A DNA stretch of 64,000 nucleotides from CAZHRK01 sp964534555 (GTDB lineage: Bacteria > Babelota > Babeliae > Babelales > RVW-14). The notes below the pieces were generated by a model that worked only from the letters and a program-made list of their open reading frames with translations, was not told the origin of the DNA and did no database searches. A program made the position numbers and the translations under genes. The DNA is taken from assembly GCA_964534555.1 (NCBI GenBank), contig CAZHRK010000001.1, forward strand, positions 310,001 to 374,000. Reading direction: 5' to 3'. Positions 24,834 through 33,412 of the stretch are shown here, piece by piece; position 1 is the stretch's first letter, and each line of letters begins with the position of its first letter.

Positions 24834-25652
24834 CTAGCGCTGCTTGTGTGCAGCAGTTTTTAGCTTTTCTTGAATTGCAATCTCAATTAAAAGCTCTTTA
24901 ACAATATCAGGGTAATCAACCATTATTGCGTCTACTTTTAATTGGCAAAGTATTGTTAGAGCTTGGCTATTTTCACATGGTGACCAAACCCAAAGTTCTA
25001 AACCATGAGCTTTTATGTCATTTGCTAATGTTTTAGATAAGAGGCCTGCTGCATTTATCAAGCAGACGCCGTGAGCATTCATTTCTTTTGCTGATAGGGC
25101 TAATTTGTGTGGGGTGCCGATCATTGTGGGAATAAGTTTAACAAACGGAGCAAGGGCTTTTAATTTTTTGAGCTCTTCATGAAAAAAACCTGTCGCATAA
25201 AACTGGTCAGTTCTCCAGCCTTTTTCTATGTAAACATGAAGATTATTGGCTAAACTGTCAGCTACGCCTTCCTCTTTAATATCAATAATTATTTTTGCTT
25301 TTGCATCAAGCGCATCTAAGACCTCTGAGAATGTTGGTATTGTACCCCCATTTTTAAGGCTAAGCGCTTTGATTTCAGCTAAGGTTTTATCTTTTATTAG
25401 CCCAGTGCCATTCGTTGTTCTATCGACAGATGGATCATGGATTACGATTAAATCACCGGTTTTAGATTTATGGATATCAAATTCAACGGCTTCGACCCCA
25501 AGGCTAATTGCTTTTTTAAAACCATTCAGAGTGTTTTCGGGTGCGTAACCAGAAGCTCCTCGGTGCGCTATAATCATTATTTCGTTGTTGCAAAAAGCTA
25601 TGGTTGATATTGTTAATAAGATAGTTATGCAGCTAATAATTTGTTTTCTCAT
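24834..25652 (-). CDS. Exported glycerophosphodiester phosphodiesterase
   Basis: The 272-aa enzyme of the GDPD family has a signal peptide (MRKQIISCITILLTISTIAF). It hydrolyses deacylated phospholipids to glycerol-3-phosphate and an alcohol. The catalytic motif HRGASGYAPENT, the metal-binding EFDIHKSKTGDLIVIHD with its catalytic histidine, and the later DIKEE and WVWSPCE segments match the family. Periplasmic GDPDs such as GlpQ scavenge glycerol phosphate, useful for a lipid-dependent parasite. It is flanked by unrelated genes and appears monocistronic. Confidence 0.9.
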   Translation of the reverse strand: MRKQIISCITILLTISTIAFCNNEIMIIAHRGASGYAPENTLNGFKKAISLGVEAVEFDIHKSKTGDLIVIHDPSVDRTTNGTGLIKDKTLAEIKALSLKNGGTIPTFSEVLDALDAKAKIIIDIKEEGVADSLANNLHVYIEKGWRTDQFYATGFFHEELKKLKALAPFVKLIPTMIGTPHKLALSAKEMNAHGVCLINAAGLLSKTLANDIKAHGLELWVWSPCENSQALTILCQLKVDAIMVDYPDIVKELLIEIAIQEKLKTAAHKQR

Positions 25653-25767
25653 TATCTAATCTCCTGAAAATATAGGTAATGATAAATCAGTAGCATACAA
25701 TTTGATTTACATAAAGCCTGCTAAGGCTACTAAGCTTTTTAAATCGCTCTTAAATCTTTAAAAGCAA

Positions 25768-25795
25768 AAGCCCCCCTAATAAAGTAGGGGGGCTT
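25768..25795 (-). terminator. Terminator of the rRNA methyltransferase gene
   Basis: AAGCCCCCCTA (25768-25778) pairs with TAGGGGGGCTT (25785-25795), followed on the minus strand by TTTGCTTTT. Confidence 0.9.
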
Positions 25796-25821
25796 AATTT
25801 CTATACAGAGCGCAGAGGCTT

Positions 25822-26583
25822 TTAAGCTTTGATTTTTTGATTGATGGTAAACATCAAAATTCCTGCAGCAACTGAAGCATTAAATGAGATCTCAGGTGAT
25901 CGCTGCGGAAGGGTAATAGCTTCACCCATGCTTATGAGTTCTTTTGCGATTCCTGACGCTTCGTTACCGATAACCAAGCATGCAGGCGCTTTGTAGTCAA
26001 CAGTAGTCGCATCTTTACCGTTAAGTACTGCCATATAAAAATTATAGCCAGCCTTTTTTAAATCCTGAATTGCGCTTTTAATTGATGCAGCTTTATAAAC
26101 TTCAACGTACTCGGCAAGTCCAGCAGATGCTTTAAATACAGCGGGTGTCATTGGCGCAGCACTTGTTTTACAAAGAACAACTCCTGTTACACCAATACAT
26201 GAAGCTGAGCGAAGGATTGCGCCAAGGTTGCGCACGTCTTGTACGCTATCAAGCATGAGAATAAAAGGCTTTTTTGCAGGGTCGAATGGTTTTGAGTTGT
26301 ACACAAAAGGTGACACCCATGCAACAACACCATTGTGCTCGCTGCTTCCAGCCATGCGCTCAAGAATTTCTTTTGAAACATACTGAATATTAGGGACGTT
26401 TTTAGGCAAGTAAGGTTGGATCCGATCCCAAGCTTTTGGAAAAGGTTTTGTAGTGTAAAGAGCTATAAGTTTACGACGCTTTGCTTTTAGCATTTCTATA
26501 ATTGCGTGCGCACCGTAAATCAGTTCGCCCTTAACTTTTTGTGTTGTATCTTTTTTTGAGCTCATAGTTGATCGTTTTCCCAT
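25822..26583 (-). CDS. rlmB: TrmH/SpoU-family RNA 2'-O-methyltransferase (RlmB-like)
   Basis: The 253-aa protein has an N-terminal substrate-binding domain (GELIYGAHAIIEML, as in RlmB) and a C-terminal SPOUT knot. Motif 1 is LDSVQDVRNLGAILRSA, motif 2 LVIGNEASGI, motif 3 PEISFNASVAAGILM (consensus SLNVSVAAG). RlmB methylates G2251 of 23S rRNA. The first in-frame ATG (26583) lacks a good ribosome binding site and a second at 26565 is also possible; both leave the domains whole. Confidence 0.88.
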   Translation of the reverse strand: MGKRSTMSSKKDTTQKVKGELIYGAHAIIEMLKAKRRKLIALYTTKPFPKAWDRIQPYLPKNVPNIQYVSKEILERMAGSSEHNGVVAWVSPFVYNSKPFDPAKKPFILMLDSVQDVRNLGAILRSASCIGVTGVVLCKTSAAPMTPAVFKASAGLAEYVEVYKAASIKSAIQDLKKAGYNFYMAVLNGKDATTVDYKAPACLVIGNEASGIAKELISMGEAITLPQRSPEISFNASVAAGILMFTINQKIKA

Positions 26584-26673
26584 TAATCAGTAGATTCACT
26601 AACGAAGGGTTACAGTCTATACTATTCGCTCATCAAGTGCAAAACGGACTCATAACACAAAAAAAGGGCAGCA

Positions 26674-27378
26674 ATGTTTATTCTAGAAGGCAACATGGGG
26701 GTTGGAAAGTCTACTTTTTTACGTCTTTTAGGTGAGCGCTTCCCTAGTATTTCAGTTATTCAGGAGCCTCAGGACACCTGGTCCAACAAAAAAAACGGTT
26801 CCTCTCTGCTTGAAAATTTCTACACCGACCCTAAGCGCTGGGCATATACCATAGAAACTATGACTATGTTTACCAGGGTAAAAGACCATATGGTTCACCA
26901 AGAAGATCAAAATATGGCAAAAATCATGGAGCGCTCGGTTTACTCTGGGCACTATTGTTTTGCTATGAACGGACGGGCTCATGGCTTTTTAAGTGATCTT
27001 GAGTGGGATATTTATATGGGTTGGGCTGATCTTATGGTTAATAAACAATGTCAGCCGCCACGTGGCTTTATTTACCTTCGTGCAGAGCCTAATATTTGCC
27101 ACGAGCGCGTTAAGGTGCGCGACCGCAAGGGCGAAGAGACGGTTTCGCTTGAGTACGTTTCCCAGATTCATGATTGGCATGAAAAGTTTTTAATTCATAA
27201 AACAACCATAGCCCCACGCCTTCGAGACATCCCTGTGTTGGTGCTAGACGCAACGCCCAATATCCTTACTGACAGCGACTTAAGAGAGGCTTACTTGCAA
27301 AAAGCCGCAGACTTTATCTTGAGTCATGCGCAGCACGCTCAAAATGAGTTCAAACCAGCAATCGTGCAAGCTTTTTAG
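26674..27378 (+). CDS. Deoxynucleoside kinase (dCK/dGK/dNK family)
   Basis: The 234-aa kinase phosphorylates deoxynucleosides to monophosphates with ATP (salvage). The P-loop GNMGVGKST is at residues 6-14, IQEPQDTW supplies the base-contacting glutamate, MERSVYSGHYCF contains the ERS signature, and RVKVRDRKGEE forms the arginine-rich lid. The overall pattern resembles eukaryotic, viral and Mycoplasma dNKs more than classical bacterial thymidine kinase. Salvage fits an organism that takes nucleosides from its host. AGGG lies five bases before the ATG. Confidence 0.88.
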   Translation: MFILEGNMGVGKSTFLRLLGERFPSISVIQEPQDTWSNKKNGSSLLENFYTDPKRWAYTIETMTMFTRVKDHMVHQEDQNMAKIMERSVYSGHYCFAMNGRAHGFLSDLEWDIYMGWADLMVNKQCQPPRGFIYLRAEPNICHERVKVRDRKGEETVSLEYVSQIHDWHEKFLIHKTTIAPRLRDIPVLVLDATPNILTDSDLREAYLQKAADFILSHAQHAQNEFKPAIVQAF

Positions 27379-27481
27379 TAACAAGATCTCTTGCAGAGTA
27401 AGCTAAAATCTTTATTATTTTTCTATTTGAAAATATAATAATACTAGGTAATGGGTTATTATCGTATTCCATGGGAAATTA

Positions 27482-28258
27482 ATGAAAATTGCACGTCTTT
27501 TACAGTTTTTGCTCTTAATTGCCGGCTTTGTGGGCATACGGTTTATGCTTCATGCTGCTGATGGCAGCATGGGTAGGGGTCTTAAGTCATATGTAAGACA
27601 AGAGTCTTTAGATGAAGACTATACTGACGGTACTGGTTCACTAGAAACCTTATCAGACCGTGATGCAGCTTCTTTTGGCTCCCCAAGCCCGTCATTAAGT
27701 GAAGCCTTTGCAGCAAGCCCTACAGCGCTCGTTGATATGGAGTCTAGCGATATTGAAGAGATATTTAGGCAAGGGTTTGATCGATTAATGGATCAACCAT
27801 ATCGTTCAGATGTTTTGGATAAAGATCAAAAAAACGTTGCTTTGATAGCTACTTGGATTAAGTATTCGCCAAAAGTTCTTCCGGATGAAATGAAAGACTT
27901 TTTAGTCGCTGTTGAGCGTTGGATTGATGCTGGTGAAAAAGGGTATACGGCATCTGAGGTTAAAATTTTTAATTACCTAAGAGCAGTCTTTTATGGCAAA
28001 AGAGGTGAATCTAAGGCCAAGGGTGCGTATGCAACAGCTCCTCTTTATGAGCTTATGAAGCGAGAGTTTTCTGATGCAGAGTTTGCTTTGCTAACACCTC
28101 AATCTATTGCCCAGATTATCTTACGAATGGAGCTACCTGCTCATAAGCCTATGAAATATGGCCGATATATTCAGTTACTAACTAAGTTCCTCAATAAAAA
28201 ATATGACGAACAAGAAGATAAGCGGCGTCTTGGTATTGCAAGGTTTGCAACAGACTAA
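27482..28258 (+). CDS. Secreted protein of unknown function
   Basis: I do not recognise this 258-aa protein. It has a signal peptide (MKIARLLQFLLLIAGFVG..., cleavage near LHAADG), then an acidic, Ser-rich linker (about residues 30-80, with LETLSDRDAASFGSPSPS), then a compact, probably helical domain from ~85 to 258 containing DVLDKDQKNVALIATWIKY and a basic C-terminus (KFLNKKYDEQEDKRR). No cysteine pattern or catalytic motif is visible. The start is ATG at 27482; a ribosome binding site is weak (GGGAAATTA). It has a terminator of its own. Confidence 0.7.
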   Translation: MKIARLLQFLLLIAGFVGIRFMLHAADGSMGRGLKSYVRQESLDEDYTDGTGSLETLSDRDAASFGSPSPSLSEAFAASPTALVDMESSDIEEIFRQGFDRLMDQPYRSDVLDKDQKNVALIATWIKYSPKVLPDEMKDFLVAVERWIDAGEKGYTASEVKIFNYLRAVFYGKRGESKAKGAYATAPLYELMKREFSDAEFALLTPQSIAQIILRMELPAHKPMKYGRYIQLLTKFLNKKYDEQEDKRRLGIARFATD

Positions 28259-28280
28259 AAGATTAATTATGTACTATCAA

Positions 28281-28320
28281 AATGATAAGAGGGGCGCTGG
28301 TCAGCGCCCCTCTTATCATT
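28281..28320 (+). terminator. Bidirectional terminator between convergent genes
   Basis: A perfect 19-base inverted repeat, AATGATAAGAGGGGCGCTG (28281-28299) with its complement (28302-28320). It serves the secreted-protein gene and ybeY on the other strand. Confidence 0.9.
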
Positions 28321-28323
28321 TTA

Positions 28324-28812
28324 TTAATCATGTAGATTATAGATTTTAAGCAGATGCTCTTTGTCGATTGATTTAAGGAGCTTACGCTCTATTTTTTGCA
28401 TTTGTGCAAATTCAGCATCTGTTTGATGATCATAATTAAGTAGGTGTGCTATTCCATGAGCGAGCAGCGCATCCATATGATCGTCAAAAGAACGCTCCCA
28501 ACGAGTTGGCGCGTCTTTCAGAACAAACTCAACTGAAACAATCAGATCGCCAAGGTTTTTATCTTCGTCTGCGTAGACTTTAATTTTTTCGCCAGGCTTG
28601 AGTGATTCATGATAAGGAAATGATAGGATATCAGTTGGTTTATCTTTCTTGCGGAAAGTTTTATTATAGTTTCGTATAGTTTTATTGGTTGTAAGCCATA
28701 AGCCTATATCAAAACCTTTATAGCCTGCTGCACTAAGCATTTTCTCAACTGTTCGTTTGATCTGAGTGGTTGAGAGTGCTACGGTTTTTTGCGTATTTCG
28801 AATGCTTATCAT
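28324..28812 (-). CDS. ybeY: Endoribonuclease YbeY
   Basis: Zinc-dependent rRNA-processing and quality-control RNase (162 aa). The metal motif HGIAHLLNYDH matches the family HGxLHLxGYDH with its three histidines, preceded by DILSFPYHES and LGDLIVSVE. The start overlaps the valS stop by four bases (ATGA), so the two are translationally coupled. Confidence 0.93.
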   Translation of the reverse strand: MISIRNTQKTVALSTTQIKRTVEKMLSAAGYKGFDIGLWLTTNKTIRNYNKTFRKKDKPTDILSFPYHESLKPGEKIKVYADEDKNLGDLIVSVEFVLKDAPTRWERSFDDHMDALLAHGIAHLLNYDHQTDAEFAQMQKIERKLLKSIDKEHLLKIYNLHD

Positions 28813-31253
28813 GACTCAAGTACCACAGTTATTTCAAATCTGCTGTCATCTCTTTGGCAGCTAGCGTCACCAGATGTTTTTGTTTCAAACGCTTGAATCT
28901 TGCAAATACCACAAATGATCTGTTTGTGCGCGTCAATTACTGCGCGCCTTGCGTCTTCTGCGCATACAACTGTCAGGTGGCTGACTTCTGTTTTGAGTGA
29001 TACTTGTTGTTCACTTTTTACTTTTCGTACTGCGTTTACAACAGCAAGCACGTCATTAATTATAGCGCCTGTCTCAGAATATCGAGCGGTAAATGCTTCG
29101 GGATTAATTATTGTTGTGTGCACTGATTCAGCTTTTTCATCAGCTTTGAAAACAAGCTGATAAAGCTCTTCGGTGATATATGGAATATATGGTGCAAACA
29201 ATTTGAGTAGGCTTTGTGCTATGGTATACAGTGTTGTACGTGTTTGTGCAATAACCCCTGCATCATGATTGTCAGGATTGAAAAGCCTGTCTTTAATTAA
29301 TTCAAGATAATTATCGCACAAGTCTTTCCAGAAAAATGACTCAAGTGATTCAAGTGCAGATGTGTACTCATACGCATCAAGTTGTGTGCAGTAGTCTTCA
29401 ATCATGGTGTTATGCTGGTGCATAATCCATTTACATAATGTGTCGTTAATTTCCACTGAGCCTTCAGGCTTTTGCATATGCTCATGCATAAACTTATATG
29501 CATTCCAAAGCTTAGTTACTAATTTATTACCAATTTTAAACTGGTTTTCACTAAACGCGGTGTCTGTTCCTGGGCGACCATTTGCTGTCCAGTAGCGAAC
29601 GACGTCGGCCTGGTGTGCTTCAAGGAGCGCTTCTGGTGCCATTTTGCTATTGCCTTGCGACTTAGAAATTTTTTCTTTCCCTGCAAGTACGTGGCCAGAA
29701 ATCATAAGGTCGTGCCATGGGAGCGTGCCAAAATGGTAGTATGTTTTTATGATGGTATATAACGCCCATGTTCTGATGATATCGTGAGCTTGTGGGCGCA
29801 TGCTCATTGGCAGTGTAAGGTTTTCTGGACCTTGATTTGGCCAGCGCATATTAATACTTGGCGTTGATCCAGATGTAAACCAGGTATCCATAACATCGGT
29901 TTCTGCTTGCAAGTTATGGCTATGACATGAGGGACATCCGCCACCAGGGTAGGATGTTTCCTGAGGGTCTACTGGTAACATGCTATCATCAGCAAGAATT
30001 GTGTTATTGCAGTCTAGGCAGTGCCAAACGGGAAAAGGAATGCCGTAAAAGCGCTGGCGCGAGATGCACCAATCCCAGTTAAGATTTGATACCCAGTCGC
30101 GATATCGTGCTTTCATAAAGCTTGGCTTCCAGTTGATTTGTTCTCCAAGCTCCAAAAACTTTTCTTTGTGATCAATTATTTTTACAAACCACTGGTTAAG
30201 AACAAGGTACTCGATTTCTTGTTTGCAGCGCTCATGGGTGCTAACAGCATGAACAATTGGCTTTTGGTTTTTGAGCGCTTGGTTGCTTGCTAGAAGCTCA
30301 AGTATTTTTTTGCGTGCGTCATGTACGCCAAGTCCCTCAAGTGGGCCTGTGTGGCTTGTCCATTTTCCATCAAATCCAACAACTTGAATATACGGAAGGT
30401 CATGTTTTTTTTGCCAATAAATATCTGTTTGATCTCCAAACGTACAGCACATAACAAGGCCAGTGCCTTTTGCAGGATCAACTTTATCGTCAGCGATAAG
30501 TTTTACAGGCTTTTCAAAAATAGGCGTGATAGCAAATGAACCCGCAAGGTGATTGTATCGAGTGTCATCTGGGTGGAAGAACACAGCAACACATCCAGGA
30601 AGAAGCTCTGGTCTTGTGGTTGCTATAACAAGCTCTTCTCCGCGCTCTGTTTTAAAAATCAAATCATTAAATGTGCTGTTTACATCTGCGCTATCAAGTT
30701 CAGCTTGTGCAACAGATGTACGACATGTTGTACAGTAGAGGTGTGGCTCTTGCTTGCGGTACGCTAGGTTCTTTTTATAGAGCTGGCTAAATGAGTACTG
30801 AGCAACTTTTTGTGCTACGGGAGAAATTGTTGAGTATGTGCGTGACCAATCAATTGAAAGGCCTAGGTGGCGCCATAATTTTTCAAACTGCTTTTCGCTC
30901 TCATGAGTTTCTTTAAGGCATAAATTTATAAACTCAGAGCGCTTCATTAGGTAAGCTTTTACCCCGTTTTTTTTCTCAACAAAACGCTCTGTAGCAAGAC
31001 CATTGTCATCAAATCCCATAGGATAAAAAACGTTGCAGCCTCGCATGCGTTTATAGCGAGCAATAATGTCAGCGTGGGTGTATGAAAAGACGTGACCAAT
31101 ATGGAGAGATCCTGAAACTGTTGGAGGTGGAGTATCTACGCTGTACACTTTGTGAGTGCTTGATTCATCAAAAGCATAGGTTTTATTCTTTGCCCAACGA
31201 GTTTGGGCTGACTGCTCACTGAGTTTTGGATCATAGTTTTTATCTGCCAACAT
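28809..31253 (-). CDS. valS: Valyl-tRNA synthetase (short form)
   Basis: Class I synthetase that charges tRNA-Val; its cognate tRNA gene lies at 7577. The HIGH motif is GSLHIGH in the first 60 residues and the KMSKS motif reads KISKS (EKISKSQGN). Two zinc-ribbon-like cysteine pairs, CTTC and CLDC...CPSC, are visible, and the editing domain includes TTRPELLPGC. At 814 aa it is shorter than E. coli ValS (951 aa) and ends without the long C-terminal coiled coil, resembling archaeal and rickettsial-type enzymes. The start at 31253 has GGGGA six bases before it, better than an ATG six bases upstream. Confidence 0.95.
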   Translation of the reverse strand: MLADKNYDPKLSEQSAQTRWAKNKTYAFDESSTHKVYSVDTPPPTVSGSLHIGHVFSYTHADIIARYKRMRGCNVFYPMGFDDNGLATERFVEKKNGVKAYLMKRSEFINLCLKETHESEKQFEKLWRHLGLSIDWSRTYSTISPVAQKVAQYSFSQLYKKNLAYRKQEPHLYCTTCRTSVAQAELDSADVNSTFNDLIFKTERGEELVIATTRPELLPGCVAVFFHPDDTRYNHLAGSFAITPIFEKPVKLIADDKVDPAKGTGLVMCCTFGDQTDIYWQKKHDLPYIQVVGFDGKWTSHTGPLEGLGVHDARKKILELLASNQALKNQKPIVHAVSTHERCKQEIEYLVLNQWFVKIIDHKEKFLELGEQINWKPSFMKARYRDWVSNLNWDWCISRQRFYGIPFPVWHCLDCNNTILADDSMLPVDPQETSYPGGGCPSCHSHNLQAETDVMDTWFTSGSTPSINMRWPNQGPENLTLPMSMRPQAHDIIRTWALYTIIKTYYHFGTLPWHDLMISGHVLAGKEKISKSQGNSKMAPEALLEAHQADVVRYWTANGRPGTDTAFSENQFKIGNKLVTKLWNAYKFMHEHMQKPEGSVEINDTLCKWIMHQHNTMIEDYCTQLDAYEYTSALESLESFFWKDLCDNYLELIKDRLFNPDNHDAGVIAQTRTTLYTIAQSLLKLFAPYIPYITEELYQLVFKADEKAESVHTTIINPEAFTARYSETGAIINDVLAVVNAVRKVKSEQQVSLKTEVSHLTVVCAEDARRAVIDAHKQIICGICKIQAFETKTSGDASCQRDDSRFEITVVLES

Positions 31254-31346
31254 GGCCATTCCCCGTATCTATAAGCGTGTTAAGACCATCGCATTATAGC
31301 AAATATTCAGTAATATCTTAGAAAAACTTTAAATTGCCTCATGGCT

Positions 31347-31355
31347 TGCTACAAT
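31347..31355 (+). promoter_or_regulatory. Extended -10 element
   Basis: TGCTACAAT, a TGn-extended -10 box, lies 34 bases before the start of the gene at 31389. Confidence 0.4.
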
Positions 31356-31388
31356 ATGGCCGATTTACTTACAAACTGAGGGATTTCC

Positions 31389-32180
31389 ATGGTTTTTGCT
31401 AAAAAGAATAAACTACTCGTTTTTGCAGCGTTTTTTTCACTCCAGGTTCAGCATTCTTTTGCTTTGCCCTCAATTGAGATGGGCTCTGCTCTTGTTTCGC
31501 TTTTTTCTGGTGTTTTGTATGCTCGCCGTGAGCTTAAGCGAAATCCCCATGATCATCGTCAGCATTCTTCTACACTCGCATTTGTCTATGAGACGAGTAA
31601 ATTGATTAATAATCTGACTGTTATCGTTAATAGATCAAGCAACTATAATGCACATAAAGATCTCCTTGCGTACCATATGACCTGGTTTTTTATCTCTTCA
31701 CTTAAAACCTTAGGAAACTATTCGTCATTAGAGTTTAATATTCTTGAGTCTGAGCTTGAGCGTCAGGAATTTGAGCTTGCTCATAAAATTGCTCAAGCAA
31801 AAGCTGATAATGCAGCACCAGAGGTGATAGCTGAGCTTGAGGCTCTTTTACCCTCAAAATATCCTGAGCTTCAGCCGGATAATCATTTTATTAATGAATT
31901 TTATAATCAGATGAGCGGGGTCATTTTACCACTGGCTGAAGGGCTATCTGCGTGTGGACTTGCTGCCCTGCATGATTCTGGTGCAAATTCAGTCAATCAG
32001 CAGCGTATTCTTGCCAGCATTGGGTCTCTTGTAAGGACTATTCGTTGTCTTGATACAGCTCATAAAAATGATCGTCTTAAAAAACAACTTTTTACTTTAG
32101 TAGTTGCGCACGTCTTTTTGACATTCTATCATGCGATAAAGACTACCCCTACGTCGATCCCAGCACCTGCCACTGCATAG
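31389..32180 (+). CDS. Secreted helical protein, paralogue of the next gene
   Basis: The 263-aa protein has a signal peptide (cleavage near HSFALP) and a predicted all-helical mature part. I know no family for it. It is clearly related to the downstream product: GVILPLAEGLSACGLAALHD here aligns with DVVLPVVETAAAVVFAHND there, QQRILASIGSLVRTIRCLDT with RRQLASVQSALGLLRQVVAS, and VVAHVFLTF with LVAHVVLTL. A glutamate-rich segment in the middle (LESELERQEFELAHK) is extra. Both genes have their own extended -10 promoters. Function unknown. Confidence 0.75.
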   Translation: MVFAKKNKLLVFAAFFSLQVQHSFALPSIEMGSALVSLFSGVLYARRELKRNPHDHRQHSSTLAFVYETSKLINNLTVIVNRSSNYNAHKDLLAYHMTWFFISSLKTLGNYSSLEFNILESELERQEFELAHKIAQAKADNAAPEVIAELEALLPSKYPELQPDNHFINEFYNQMSGVILPLAEGLSACGLAALHDSGANSVNQQRILASIGSLVRTIRCLDTAHKNDRLKKQLFTLVVAHVFLTFYHAIKTTPTSIPAPATA

Positions 32181-32216
32181 TTTTTTAATTCTGTTTGAAT
32201 ATAGCGCACCCTGGTC

Positions 32217-32243
32217 TTGCAAATTTAAAAATTATGCTATAGT
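32217..32243 (+). promoter_or_regulatory. Promoter of the second paralogue
   Basis: TTGCAA (32217-32222) and a TGC-extended -10 TATAGT (32238-32243), spaced 15 bases, about 48 bases before the start codon. Confidence 0.45.
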
Positions 32244-32291
32244 GGCCTTGTCTTGTTGTAGATGTAGGTATCTTTGAGAAGGAATTACCTT

Positions 32292-33098
32292 ATGAAAAAT
32301 ACACTCAAAAGACTTTTGTCACTCGCGGTTGCTTGTGGTTTTGGATTTACTCTTAATGCGCGTACGCTAGCAAACTCAGCTGAAGTTGCTACTGCAGCTC
32401 TTGGTGGTGTTGCACAGCTTGCTGAAGCACGCTTGCACAGCACAGATGATGCTAAAAGCGCTACAATTGCAGGGCTTACAAGCCATGCGCTTAAGCTTGT
32501 TTCTGCAGCGCTTCACGTTAATAATACATATGCTGCAGGCAAGGATGTTTGTTCACTCGTAACATCAGAGCGTGAAAACGCTTATACACTTGGTTGGGCT
32601 GCTCACCATGCTCATGAAGCTGTGCGCCTTGCAAAACTTCTTCATGCAGGTGATGTTGATTCACCAGCTGAATTTAAGACAAACTTGCATAAGCAGCTGC
32701 ATGACGTCGTTCTTCCTGTCGTAGAGACAGCCGCTGCGGTTGTTTTTGCGCATAACGACGCTAAAACAGACGAAGCACGCAAACAGCGTAGACAGCTTGC
32801 GTCTGTTCAATCAGCGCTTGGTCTTCTTAGACAAGTTGTTGCAAGTGATCTAGAAACACAAGCAGGCAGAAACCGTGCAGCGGGTCTTGTTGCGCATGTT
32901 GTCTTGACCCTTGGCGAGTTTTTTGGTGGTGATAATTCTTCATCTACAAGCGGTGTCGACTCACTTATTGCCGGCTTAAAAGCTAAGGTTGCATGCAATT
33001 CTTGTGGTGATACTAAAAATGATATGCCTGCACTAGAAGCAATTCCAACTTCAGCTGCTCCAGCATCTGCTAAGGCTGAAGCCCCACAAGACGCTTAA
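32292..33098 (+). CDS. Secreted helical protein, paralogue of the previous gene
   Basis: The 268-aa protein has a signal peptide (MKNTLKRLLSLAVACGFGF..., cleavage near LNARTLA). The mature part is Ala- and His-rich, with repeated helical segments (VATAALGGVAQLAEARL, GLTSHALKLVSAALHVN, AYTLGWAAHHAHEAVRLAKL). The C-terminal helices are homologous to the upstream gene product. The tail has a CNSCGD pair followed by an Ala/Pro-rich end. The start at 32292 has AAGGA eight bases upstream; an in-frame TTG at 32274 is unlikely. Function unknown. Confidence 0.75.
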   Translation: MKNTLKRLLSLAVACGFGFTLNARTLANSAEVATAALGGVAQLAEARLHSTDDAKSATIAGLTSHALKLVSAALHVNNTYAAGKDVCSLVTSERENAYTLGWAAHHAHEAVRLAKLLHAGDVDSPAEFKTNLHKQLHDVVLPVVETAAAVVFAHNDAKTDEARKQRRQLASVQSALGLLRQVVASDLETQAGRNRAAGLVAHVVLTLGEFFGGDNSSSTSGVDSLIAGLKAKVACNSCGDTKNDMPALEAIPTSAAPASAKAEAPQDA

Positions 33099-33120
33099 TA
33101 AAGTTATTAAGAGCTTAAAG

Positions 33121-33155
33121 AAAAAATCCCCAGGAAAACTTCCTGGGGATTTTTT
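33121..33155 (+). terminator. Strong terminator
   Basis: AAAAAATCCCCAGGAA (33121-33136) with its perfect complement (33140-33155) and T-rich flank; works for the paralogue gene and possibly for the convergent small gene. Confidence 0.9.
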
Positions 33156-33167
33156 TTATGTCGATGT

Positions 33168-33383
33168 CTAGGAAAAAAGCGATCTAAGAGTATTTTTAAT
33201 TTTGCCTAGTACGCTTTTGATTGAAGCGATATTAAGATTATCAAGCCCGTAAAAAACAAGTCCACAGCCTACGCAAAACATAATCATACGGACTAAGATG
33301 CTGTATGCAAAACCAATGAGTACCACACCACTTGCAATTGCAGCAATTGCCTTGATTAATTGTAATTGTTGGCCTTCATTCAT
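33168..33383 (-). CDS. Small membrane protein
   Basis: A 71-aa protein with two hydrophobic helices (IAAIASGVVLIGFAYSILV and IMFCVGCGLVFYGL) and a basic C-terminal tail. A good AGGAG sits six bases before the ATG, which supports it being real. It follows glyA on the same strand by about 30 bases and may be in its operon. No family recognised. Confidence 0.65.
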   Translation of the reverse strand: MNEGQQLQLIKAIAAIASGVVLIGFAYSILVRMIMFCVGCGLVFYGLDNLNIASIKSVLGKIKNTLRSLFS

Positions 33384-33412
33384 ACTAGGCTCCTTTCTTT
33401 AATCTTTAACGA

